Positions 16,182 through 23,797 of a stretch of 64,000 nucleotides of DNA are shown here, piece by piece (position 1 is the first letter of the stretch; each line of letters opens with the position of its first letter). The DNA is from a virus. The DNA is taken from positions 1-64,000 of IMG/VR virus record IMGVR_UViG_3300037493_003396; one strand, given 5' to 3'. The notes below the pieces were generated by a model that saw only the letters and a list, made by a program, of their open reading frames with translations, was not told the DNA's origin and ran no database searches. The position numbers and the translations under genes are program-made.

Positions 16182-16481
16182 ATGGCGATTTTAAAATTTA
16201 AGAAAATGATCGAAGATTTGGAGACTGGTTCGACACAGGTTCTCGCAACTTTGACCATAGCGAATGTAACTACCGTTGGGTACGCTACTTCCGTAGGCAC
16301 CGCAGGGGTAATGGCTCTTGCAACCTCTGCCGCTAATGCGGGCAGTTCGTCCTTTGCAACGACCGCCTCTAAAGCCGGAAGTGCGGCTCAGGCTGGAACA
16401 GCAAGAGTTGCCCATTACGCATCGTCTGGTACAGCGAATATCGCTGGAACAAGCGCGCATTGGTCAACAGGTGGTTTATAA
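16182..16481 (+). CDS. short Ala/Ser/Gly/Thr-repeat virion protein, related to the fibre repeats
   Basis: 99 residues. After a short N-terminus (MAILKFKKMIEDLETGS) comes a repeat ANAGSSSFATTASKAGSAAQ ending TSAHWSTGGL. The same repeat unit dominates the large fibre at 17334-21620, so this gene is likely a split or duplicated N-terminal piece. AGGAGG upstream. Confidence 0.6.
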   Translation: MAILKFKKMIEDLETGSTQVLATLTIANVTTVGYATSVGTAGVMALATSAANAGSSSFATTASKAGSAAQAGTARVAHYASSGTANIAGTSAHWSTGGL

Positions 16482-16483
16482 TC

Positions 16484-16507
16484 AAGTGGGGGTGAAAGCC
16501 CCCGCTT
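16484..16507 (+). other. intercistronic hairpin
   Basis: AAGTGGGGG pairs with CCCCCGCTT (9 bp, one G-U) around a TGAAAG loop, with no following T-run. It resembles the hairpin at 14682-14704 in sequence and position. Confidence 0.6.
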
Positions 16508-16554
16508 AAACTTCACAGGGAATGACGACGAGCCCTGTTTGACGAGGAGGTTTT

Positions 16555-16941
16555 ATGGCAGAACGACGAATCCAATCTATTCCTTTATTCAAAGAAACAA
16601 AATTTGGGACATCCGGAACAACGGCAACCATTGATTCCGACGTTATAGATTTGAGAGATATTTCCCGAACAGGACAGTTTTCTCTTGCATTCAACGTCTC
16701 AACAGCCGGTGACGTAGCGAGTTGCGGATCGGTTAAATTCTCTTACTGGTGTAGTCAGAATTTCGATGGAACTTATATTTCTCCAACCGACGGAACCTTT
16801 TGCACGATAGGTAACGCTGGGTCGTTGGGGACAAGCGATGTGATCGCTTTAACGCCTCCGGTGGCCCCGTTTATTAAAATACGCGGAGTTCAAGGAACAA
16901 GTGGGACATCTCTCATAACAGCATCATTGAATGTTCGATAG
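16555..16941 (+). CDS. virion structural protein, 128 aa
   Basis: β-rich and Gly/Ser/Thr-rich: FGTSGTTATIDSDVIDLRD, then SLAFNVSTAGDVAS, FSYWCSQNFDGTYI and a closing FIKIRGVQGTSGTS. The pattern fits a tail or neck surface protein. GAGGAGG upstream of the ATG; 9 nt to the next gene. Confidence 0.55.
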   Translation: MAERRIQSIPLFKETKFGTSGTTATIDSDVIDLRDISRTGQFSLAFNVSTAGDVASCGSVKFSYWCSQNFDGTYISPTDGTFCTIGNAGSLGTSDVIALTPPVAPFIKIRGVQGTSGTSLITASLNVR

Positions 16942-16950
16942 GGGGAAGAC

Positions 16951-17337
16951 ATGGCAGAGATCCGAAGGCTTTCACTTATCAGGGGAAACAGTCTCACGAT
17001 TCCAGTAACAATGGAATCATCGGCAGGCGTTGCGTATAATATCAAAAATTGGGTGGTGTATTTCACTTTAAAGACAGATCACTCTCTACCGGATTCTCAG
17101 GCTACGTTACAGAAAATAATCACAACCTTTTCCGACACTACTTCTGGAACTACAGGGATAGCGAATATTCCTCTTGTGGAAACGGACACGCAGAACCTCG
17201 CTGTTGGAGAATATGATTTTGATATTAAGGTTTTGACGGCGGGTACTTTAGGCACATCGTCGTACACGGTTATGAAGGGAAAGTTTGATTTAGAATACAA
17301 TGTAACTGATTCGGTGGGAACAGCCGGGACGCTATGA
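16951..17337 (+). CDS. baseplate/fibre-associated protein (BppU-like fold suggested)
   Basis: 128 residues. RLSLIRGNSLTIPVTMES, YNIKNWVVYFTLKTDHSLPD and AVGEYDFDIKVLTAG resemble the small β-sandwich domain found at the N-terminus of phage upper-baseplate proteins. In place of a short hairpin the sequence carries TAGTLGTSSYT and ends VGTAGTL. Stop overlaps the fibre gene start (ATGA), suggesting the two products work together. Confidence 0.6.
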   Translation: MAEIRRLSLIRGNSLTIPVTMESSAGVAYNIKNWVVYFTLKTDHSLPDSQATLQKIITTFSDTTSGTTGIANIPLVETDTQNLAVGEYDFDIKVLTAGTLGTSSYTVMKGKFDLEYNVTDSVGTAGTL

Positions 17338-20300
17338 CAGAGATAAAAACAACAATAACATCGGACGCGCCGGTAACGGCCACGATGAAAACAGAGACTC
17401 CGGTAAAAGTAACTGTGACATCGGATTCCCCGGTTACTGCTGTTTTAAAAACTGAAACACCGATAAAAGCGCAGATATCTACAGCAGACCCAATAGTTGC
17501 GAGAATAGTCACAGGGGAAGCAGGGTCTTCTGGAACAAGTGGAACTTCGGCGGCGGGCGGGATTGCTGATTTTGCTTCTTCCGCAGGGACTTCTCTTTAC
17601 GCCGGAACATCTGGGACGGCTCTTTATGCCGCCTCTGCCGGAAACGCCGGTAGTGCGGGAAGCGCCACAACTGCCGCAAATGCTGGAACTGCGGAATACG
17701 CTATTTCTGCAGGGAACGCCGGGTCTTCTGGGTCAGCCACTACATCCGCTAATGCCGGATCATCTTCTTTTGCCACTACAGCCGCGATATCAGGCACAGC
17801 GCCTTACAGTGGGACTGCCTCATTTGCTACTTCAGCAGGGGAAAGTGGAAGCGCGGGTTCCGCAACCACAGCAGCGAACGCTGGTTCTGCCTCTTTCGCA
17901 ACAACCGCCGGGATTGCGGGTACCGCACCCTATAGCGGCACATCAGAATATTCTATTTTATCCGGAACGGCTTCTTTTTCTAATTCGGCTGGAAACTCTG
18001 GGAGCGCGGGGTCAGCGACTACAAGCGCAAACGCCGGAAGTTCATCTTTTGCGACGACAAGTTCCATCGCTGGAACAGCGCCATATAGTGGGACGTCGTC
18101 CTTTGCTACCTCTGCCGGGGACTCGGGGTCGGCAGGTTCCGCCACCACGGCGGCAAATGCGGGGTCTTCATCCTATACTACTACCGCGTCCATCGCTGGA
18201 ACGAGTCCATATAGCGGTACCGCTTCTTACGCCACCACTGCCGCAAATGCTGGCACTGCTTACAAAGCTACGTCTGCGGCTCAGGCGGGTTCGGCGGGTT
18301 CGGCAACAACCGCGGCAAACTCAGGAAGTGCATCCTTTGCTACCACAGCCGGAATCTCCGGCACGAGTCCGTACGCTGGAACAAGTTCGTTTGCGACTTC
18401 GGCGTCAACGGCGGGTTACGCCGCAACGGTGGGACCTGATATTTTAGTCAATCACATTGGCGAACAGGATACTGCTCATGGGGTCGTTATTGATAATGAT
18501 TTACATGGTGGAGTAGTTGGAGATGGGATTGATGTCGATATTCACGCCACTCTGGGAGCAGAACTGTCCCCTGTATTTACGGCGGCAAACTGGACAGCGG
18601 GCGCAGGATGGTCTATTAACGATGGAACGGGAATAGTCACGGCAGTTGCCGGTGTTGCCTCTGATCTGACTCCTTCTACTCCGATAACAGCAAATATAAC
18701 GAAGAGGTACAAACGGACATTTGTTATCACAGATTGGACAGCAGGGACATTAACCGCAACATTTGGTGGGGTTGTGAGTACACCACTCTCGGGAGACCAG
18801 ACAGTTTCTATTTATATAGATCCCTACACCACGGGGACTCTAACACTTACCAAAGATGCCGCATTTGCAGGTAAAATAAGTCTCTGTTCTTTGAAAGAAA
18901 TAACTAAAGGAAACTTAACTATTGAGGGCGACATTCATCACCTAGATTCAAGAGGACACCCTAACCGTCTAGCTTATTCAACTCGTCACATGAACGAAAT
19001 GCAGACAGATACTTTACTTGATAAATCAAGAAGCACTTTGTCTTGCACGGGTGGAGTCCTTACTTACACTTTAATTGCTATCTTCGGGAATGGTACTTTT
19101 AACTTTAATGGTATTCCTTACCCTGTAGAAGCGGATTCTGTTTCAATAGCTTTAACCGCAGGGACTGACGCAGCACCACAGATCAATTACGTTAATTTCC
19201 ACTTGGTCGGAAACACACCTACTTTAAGAGTTAGCACAACTTATCCAACAGATGTTCATATAGACGTTGCTACTTGGCTTGTGGGTACTGTTTCGGGAAG
19301 TTCCTACACTATTTACGCTTACGACAGAAACCGTTACGAAACTGAATCTTTAGTTAAGAGAATCATAGAGAGATTTGAGAAATCAGGGACTCTTTATTCA
19401 AGCGGTGGTGTGCCTACAGTCGCACAGACTACTTTGAGCATCGCTTCGGGATGCGAGTTCTTTAACGGCATCTTTGAAATGACTTCTGCTAATACTACAA
19501 CTCTGGCAGGGTTTACGATTATTAAAAACGGAGCATTTTCTGCGGCAACCTCAATAGCGGAAACTTTGTTTTATTCTGATGGCACAGCAGTCGGTAATCA
19601 TTACTTTGCTAACGTAGTATGGGGAATAGTTCCGACAACTACTACCGCAGGGGGAACGGTTGCCGTTACGGTTAAACTTTACGCTATACTTCAAACCAAA
19701 CCTACGGCTGAATACACGCTTGCACAAGCTCGACAGGATTTATATGAAGCGACAAACTACTATCCTTCAAATTCAGCAGTTAAGAATGTATTCGTTCCTA
19801 TTTGCCGAACGATAGTAAGTGAAGATAATCCAACTCAATTTCAGACATTTGATACAGGACTTTACCATAAAGACGTAAGAGGAAAGATAACAAGTGGTGG
19901 CGGTGCGGCAACATCTTACACACACCCAAATCATACAGGAGAGGTGACGTCTGTTGGAGACGGTGCTTTAACGATTGGTACTTTAACCCACGACCTACAG
20001 TTCGCCACCTACAAAGCTATCGCTATGGCTTGTGATAACGGAGCAACTCTACCATCAACCCCTGTTATTGGACAATGGTTTCTTCATACCCCAACAGGTA
20101 GAAATGTTTTAATGCAGTACACAGGTTCAGCGTGGCAGCCTATTATTAGTTTTGGTTCTATGACAATGTATGTTGCGGGGAACAGCGTTGGTTCAGATGT
20201 AGCAGATAACGGAACAGGCACAGCATACACAAGTGGCTCTCTTGTTTCGGGAAGAAGTTATCATATTTCAACTTTTGTTGCAGGTGATGATTTCTCAAAT

Positions 20301-21620
20301 GTTGGCGCATACAATATCACAGATAATCAATTCAAAGCTACAGGAACAACTCCGACAGATTGGACTCATGGCTCGACTTTAGTTGATATGGATTCCACTT
20401 CGTTCCTAACAGGTACTTATGCAGTTAGTATTATTCCACCCGTAGTAACGGGAACTGTATATATTAGATTTAGCGGTGATACTTTTGCTGAAACAATAGT
20501 GATGAGAGGAAAATATTTTAGTGGAAATTATCGAATACAATTATACGGGACTTTAGAAGTGCAAGAAATAATTTCATCAGCAACCATCACAAGGGGAACA
20601 GGAATACAAAGAAGCGTTATTACTAAATCAGGCGCATTTAATGGTGATAATTATGCTAATGTGGTCGCTTACTACGCTACAGACGGTATTTATAGAATAA
20701 TAGACGGGCATACAGTTACTTTACCTGCTGACCAAGCCTCTGTCCCAAGCACAGACGATATTGCCGTAGGAGATATTATCAAAGGTGCTACATCAGGAGC
20801 TTATGGTGATGTTTTGGAGGTAACCGGTACTGGAAGTTTTGCTAGTTCTAATTGGTCAGGAACTTTTTTAATCCAAGTTACTTATGGAACTTTCCAAAGT
20901 GGTGAGAATTTAGACAATGTAACAGACTCAAAATTAGCAGTTTGTACCACGACTTCGACTGTTACAGTTAATGACGACAATATTACAATGGTAGGAACTG
21001 CGTCTTCTTCTACAACGCAAGATGTTGTTATTTTTGATTGGCTGACTGATATTTCGATTATACAATCGGTAACAACCCAACAAGCAATAGATGTTTTTAA
21101 TTGTTATTGTTCTGATGGTGTTAATTTGAATAGTTGGGGGCGTGCTCAGTTATATAGATGTAAGTTATACAAATCAACCGGTGCTATTATTCCATTAAGC
21201 GTCAGTCAATTTTCGGTAGGAAATTTGAACCAGTGTTATATAGATGGTAGTAGTGCCAGTTCATGTGTTTTAGTAACAAATTCTTTAGTTCAAGTATCAC
21301 AATCTAAAATAATTGGTAATAGTACGGCTAGTAGTCGTTATGGTATTCAAGTATATGATATTGGTACGATAGCTTTTACTCTTGGTCAAAGTATTATTGA
21401 TGGTCTTACTTTATATACAGGGGGTAAAGGTATTTATTTACAATCTAACTCCACATTAAGACATAATCTTACTGCGGCTCAGGGATACACAAGAATAAGA
21501 AACCTTGTTACAGGAATAGGTGCAGATACAGGAGCGCAAGCAATCGCAACTAGTGTAGTCTATAGCAACAACACAACACCCACAGACGCTGTTTCCGCAA
21601 GTTACGGTTATATAGGATAA
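17334..21620 (+). CDS. large tail fibre/spike with Ala-Gly-Ser-Thr repeats
   Basis: 1428 residues. Residues ~1-60 are β-strands with repeated TSDAPVTA/TSDSPVTA units. Residues ~60-360 consist of repeats of about 15-35 residues around ANAGSASFATTAGIAGTAPY. The middle contains a β-sandwich-like region (FTAANWTAGAGWSINDGTG). The C-terminal third is rich in short β-strands and Asn/Ser/Thr (LYRCKLYKSTGAIIPL, LTLYTGGKGIYLQSNST), consistent with a β-helix receptor-binding tip. It is the main candidate for host recognition and the main possible acceptor for the glycosyltransferase downstream. Confidence 0.8.
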   Translation: MTEIKTTITSDAPVTATMKTETPVKVTVTSDSPVTAVLKTETPIKAQISTADPIVARIVTGEAGSSGTSGTSAAGGIADFASSAGTSLYAGTSGTALYAASAGNAGSAGSATTAANAGTAEYAISAGNAGSSGSATTSANAGSSSFATTAAISGTAPYSGTASFATSAGESGSAGSATTAANAGSASFATTAGIAGTAPYSGTSEYSILSGTASFSNSAGNSGSAGSATTSANAGSSSFATTSSIAGTAPYSGTSSFATSAGDSGSAGSATTAANAGSSSYTTTASIAGTSPYSGTASYATTAANAGTAYKATSAAQAGSAGSATTAANSGSASFATTAGISGTSPYAGTSSFATSASTAGYAATVGPDILVNHIGEQDTAHGVVIDNDLHGGVVGDGIDVDIHATLGAELSPVFTAANWTAGAGWSINDGTGIVTAVAGVASDLTPSTPITANITKRYKRTFVITDWTAGTLTATFGGVVSTPLSGDQTVSIYIDPYTTGTLTLTKDAAFAGKISLCSLKEITKGNLTIEGDIHHLDSRGHPNRLAYSTRHMNEMQTDTLLDKSRSTLSCTGGVLTYTLIAIFGNGTFNFNGIPYPVEADSVSIALTAGTDAAPQINYVNFHLVGNTPTLRVSTTYPTDVHIDVATWLVGTVSGSSYTIYAYDRNRYETESLVKRIIERFEKSGTLYSSGGVPTVAQTTLSIASGCEFFNGIFEMTSANTTTLAGFTIIKNGAFSAATSIAETLFYSDGTAVGNHYFANVVWGIVPTTTTAGGTVAVTVKLYAILQTKPTAEYTLAQARQDLYEATNYYPSNSAVKNVFVPICRTIVSEDNPTQFQTFDTGLYHKDVRGKITSGGGAATSYTHPNHTGEVTSVGDGALTIGTLTHDLQFATYKAIAMACDNGATLPSTPVIGQWFLHTPTGRNVLMQYTGSAWQPIISFGSMTMYVAGNSVGSDVADNGTGTAYTSGSLVSGRSYHISTFVAGDDFSNVGAYNITDNQFKATGTTPTDWTHGSTLVDMDSTSFLTGTYAVSIIPPVVTGTVYIRFSGDTFAETIVMRGKYFSGNYRIQLYGTLEVQEIISSATITRGTGIQRSVITKSGAFNGDNYANVVAYYATDGIYRIIDGHTVTLPADQASVPSTDDIAVGDIIKGATSGAYGDVLEVTGTGSFASSNWSGTFLIQVTYGTFQSGENLDNVTDSKLAVCTTTSTVTVNDDNITMVGTASSSTTQDVVIFDWLTDISIIQSVTTQQAIDVFNCYCSDGVNLNSWGRAQLYRCKLYKSTGAIIPLSVSQFSVGNLNQCYIDGSSASSCVLVTNSLVQVSQSKIIGNSTASSRYGIQVYDIGTIAFTLGQSIIDGLTLYTGGKGIYLQSNSTLRHNLTAAQGYTRIRNLVTGIGADTGAQAIATSVVYSNNTTPTDAVSASYGYIG

Positions 21621-21622
21621 AT

Positions 21623-21889
21623 ATGAAACTATTTTACAATTCAACTAAAATATATTACGCAGTCTATGACAGGGATTTATTTTCTTTTACACATTCAACA
21701 ACTATTCCCCTATTTGAATTTACTATAGACGAAATATCAGATACAAACAAAAAAGTCTGCGCTGATTTAGTTAAAAATAATAATAAATCAGACATTAATG
21801 GAATAGGAAAATATTACATTGAAAACAACGAACTCTATCTAAGAGATAATTGGGAGGCATATGAAAATATCCCTGACAACGAATACTGA
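21623..21889 (+). CDS. hypothetical protein after the fibre, 88 aa
   Basis: MKLFYNSTKIYYAVYDRDLF, Tyr/Asn-rich and acidic at the end. Starts 2 nt after the fibre stop. AT-rich compared with the fibre repeats. Position suggests a fibre assembly protein or tip accessory. Not recognised. Confidence 0.6.
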   Translation: MKLFYNSTKIYYAVYDRDLFSFTHSTTIPLFEFTIDEISDTNKKVCADLVKNNNKSDINGIGKYYIENNELYLRDNWEAYENIPDNEY

Positions 21890-22046
21890 TAAAAAAGACT
21901 TGAGCGACCAAGCTACTGCGGCAGTAACAAGACTTAACGCTATTGTTGCTATGACTACTATGACCACGGCACAGCTTACTGCGGCAGTTAAAGATATGGC
22001 AAAATACGAAAGAGCAATTATAAAAAGATTAATTCAACTACAATAG
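21861..22046 (+). CDS. small helical protein, 61 aa
   Basis: Overlaps the preceding gene by 29 nt; GGGAGG lies upstream of the ATG at 21861. The sequence MKISLTTNTDKKDLSDQATA continues with a helix rich in Thr/Ala/Met. Function unknown. Confidence 0.55.
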   Translation: MKISLTTNTDKKDLSDQATAAVTRLNAIVAMTTMTTAQLTAAVKDMAKYERAIIKRLIQLQ

Positions 22047-22058
22047 GAGGTTTTCTGA

Positions 22059-22355
22059 ATGGAAAGTTTTGTTATAGGTAATGCAGTCTTGAATGTTGGA
22101 TTGGTAGGCGGTTCTTTTGGTTTTGCTGGTTATCTCTTTAAGAGATGGATGGAACGAGTTGATGCTAAACTTGCTACAGCACATGAAGAAACTGTCGATG
22201 CGGCAGAGGCTCTTGATATTAAAATAGAAAGAATATTTGTAGAACTCAAGATAGCAAACGGGCGTACTGCTAAGATTGAGGCAAAGGTTGAATCTCACTT
22301 AGCGGTATGTGAGGATAGGAACAAAAGCAGAAGAATAGGTGACACTTGTGGATGA
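22059..22355 (+). CDS. possible holin-like membrane protein
   Basis: 98 residues. One N-terminal hydrophobic segment (IGNAVLNVGLVGGSFGFAGY) precedes a charged coiled coil (AEALDIKIERIFVELKIANG). AGGAGG upstream. Its place at the head of a lysis cassette, two genes before the endolysin, suggests a holin or membrane anchor, but a single span followed by a coiled coil fits other roles too. Confidence 0.45.
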   Translation: MESFVIGNAVLNVGLVGGSFGFAGYLFKRWMERVDAKLATAHEETVDAAEALDIKIERIFVELKIANGRTAKIEAKVESHLAVCEDRNKSRRIGDTCG

Positions 22356-22512
22356 GAATCTGGAGCTTATAGCAAAATTACAGGATGAGATACAAGAACT
22401 AAAAGACCAAGCAGTCGTTCTTAATCTGCGAATCGACAATCTGCTTATTTACTCAAAGATGGTAAAAGAAGAAAGTTTTGAAAAAGGCAGATGTAAAAAG
22501 GATAAGAAATGA
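22348..22512 (+). CDS. small coiled-coil protein, 54 aa
   Basis: GTG start at 22348 with AGGTGA 6 nt upstream; stop overlaps the endolysin ATG (ATGA). The product is an almost continuous heptad-like helix (LELIAKLQDEIQELKDQ) with a basic tail CKKDKK. May be a regulator of lysis or part of a spanin-like assembly. Unrecognised. Confidence 0.55.
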   Translation: MDENLELIAKLQDEIQELKDQAVVLNLRIDNLLIYSKMVKEESFEKGRCKKDKK

Positions 22513-22871
22513 GTCGTAAAATTATCGATCTTACTCCAGAAATGCAAGTATTGTATAACAAATTCCAAGATAGGATGGCTCAGGAAGGAGTTGATTTTAT
22601 CGTAACAGCCACTTACCGACCTCAAGCAGAACAGAATGCTCTCTACAATCAAGGGAGAACTGAACCGGGTAATATCGTAACATGGACACGGAACTCCAGA
22701 CATACCGAAAGAATAGCTTTTGACATAGCGATTTTGAAGAATGGAAAGATAACATGGAATCCGGCTGATTATTTTATTGTCGGAAAGATAGCGGAAGAAG
22801 TTGGATTAGAATGGGGAGGTTCGTGGCTAAGCCATAGGGATATGCCACATCTTGAACTAAGGAGGAAGTGA
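22509..22871 (+). CDS. endolysin, L-alanyl-D-glutamate (M15C-type) peptidase
   Basis: 120 residues with the VanY/CwlK-like pattern: TATYRPQAEQNALYNQGRT (residues ~33-52), the zinc motif SRHTERIAFDI (His and Asp ligands, ~63-73), WGGSW and the C-terminal DMPHLE (third ligand). The enzyme cleaves peptidoglycan stem peptides. The usual Gly in SxHxxGxAxD is replaced by Arg, a detail worth checking. No signal peptide, so export needs a holin. Confidence 0.9.
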   Translation: MSRKIIDLTPEMQVLYNKFQDRMAQEGVDFIVTATYRPQAEQNALYNQGRTEPGNIVTWTRNSRHTERIAFDIAILKNGKITWNPADYFIVGKIAEEVGLEWGGSWLSHRDMPHLELRRK

Positions 22872-23248
22872 TGAAGTTTTTATTTCCCGTAGCGGTGAGT
22901 TTAGTTTTTATTTTAATGGTTATGATAGTAGGATGTACTCTTTTACGTTTCCTGCCGGCAGAACAAATCGCTTTGCAAAGTATGGCAAGGAAGGCAGGAT
23001 TTATCTTTGGCAAGCAGCATCCGGAGATGATACCGCAAGCAAGATTAATTGCTTTAGGAATTGAGGCGAGCGAGGATGAGGACGTAAAAAAGAACTTTAA
23101 TCTTGCTGTTGAGGCGCTTTTAAAGCACTTCCCGAATACAATCTTAAAGCGGCAGATTGATGTAGTTCTAATCGAAATAGCCAAGACAAATGCGGACCTG
23201 ATTCCGATTGTCGAGGCATTTATTGAAGGGATGGAGAAATCATTATGA
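22871..23248 (+). CDS. membrane-anchored or lipoprotein lysis accessory protein
   Basis: The ATG at 22871 overlaps the endolysin stop (TGATG) with GGAGG 5 nt upstream. An N-terminal hydrophobic segment ending MVMIVGC looks like a lipobox, after which the mature helical domain follows (QIALQSMARKAGFIFGK). A spanin-like or anchor function is inferred from position next to the endolysin; family unassigned. Confidence 0.5.
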   Translation: MKFLFPVAVSLVFILMVMIVGCTLLRFLPAEQIALQSMARKAGFIFGKQHPEMIPQARLIALGIEASEDEDVKKNFNLAVEALLKHFPNTILKRQIDVVLIEIAKTNADLIPIVEAFIEGMEKSL

Positions 23249-23661
23249 AAGGTGATCATATTGAGTATCAAAGTGGGTATAAATACCAAGTTCGTAAGAA
23301 GTATATAGTCCAAGTTGGTATCTTTCCGGATAAGGATATCATTACTCCGTTCTTAAAGCTTCGTACGAATGGTAATCTTGAGATTGAATTAGGATATGCC
23401 TGGGATGGTGCGAGTGGGCCTACTTGGGATGATAAGACTAATATGAGGGGCTCTTTAGTTCATGATGCTCTTTATCAACTCATGCGTGAAGGCGTATTGC
23501 CTCTTACATATCGAGCCAAGGCTGATGATCTCTTAAGCGAGATAATGATTGAAGACGGTGCGTGGAAGATAAGAGCCAGCTATTACCACCTTGCAGTAGA
23601 TAGAGTAGGGCTTACTGGAGCTACATGCGAAGGTGAAAGAAAGATAAATATAGCCCCTTAA
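23245..23661 (+). CDS. DUF1353 family phage protein
   Basis: 138 residues. Signature WDGASGPTWDDKTNMRGS followed by LVHDALYQLMREGVL and YRAKADDLLSEIMIEDG, then the conserved YYHLAVDRVG. DUF1353 proteins are common in phage lysis and tail regions; function unknown, though the conserved His/Asp pattern suggests an enzyme. Start overlaps the preceding stop (ATGA). Confidence 0.88.
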   Translation: MKGDHIEYQSGYKYQVRKKYIVQVGIFPDKDIITPFLKLRTNGNLEIELGYAWDGASGPTWDDKTNMRGSLVHDALYQLMREGVLPLTYRAKADDLLSEIMIEDGAWKIRASYYHLAVDRVGLTGATCEGERKINIAP

Positions 23662-23690
23662 TGGGTTTTATGCTAATAAAGTAATCTGAA

Positions 23691-23753
23691 GTGCCTTGGA
23701 GGCTAGGAAGATATTCCGAAGACGGACCCCTCCCGTCGCGCCTCCGAGGCCAC
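23691..23753 (+). ncRNA. candidate structured RNA (three-way junction)
   Basis: An 11-bp closing stem (23693-23703 with 23740-23750) encloses two hairpins: GGAA-GATA-TTCC (23706-23717) and GACGG/CCGTC with a 7-nt loop (23721-23737). GTG/CAC could extend the closing stem with one bulge. No T-run follows, so it is not a simple terminator. It lies in the 136-nt gap before the glycosyltransferase gene and could be a leader element or a small RNA. Confidence 0.5.
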
Positions 23754-23797
23754 CAACTAATCAGAGGGAATCCTTCGGGGGAAAGGCAAGGTAAACA

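Noticed and set aside
17520-18430. Repeat array possibly of CRISPR type
   Set aside because: The repeats are in-frame codons of the Ala/Gly/Ser/Thr fibre domain, vary in sequence and have no constant repeat-spacer pattern.
17539-18447. 302-codon Leu/Arg/Pro-rich frame in the fibre repeat region
   Set aside because: A frame-shifted shadow of the fibre repeats; no ribosome site and no family.
17334-21620. Diversity-generating retroelement acting on the fibre
   Set aside because: No reverse transcriptase gene and no template-repeat/variable-repeat pair are visible in this window.
21623-22046. Frameshift joining the small genes after the fibre
   Set aside because: The 29-nt overlap has a proper ribosome site before the second ATG and the two products do not look like parts of one domain.
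23691-23753. tRNA gene ending in CACCA
   Set aside because: No T-arm or D-arm can be formed, the interior is too short for a cloverleaf, and the closing helix is 11 bp and not 7.
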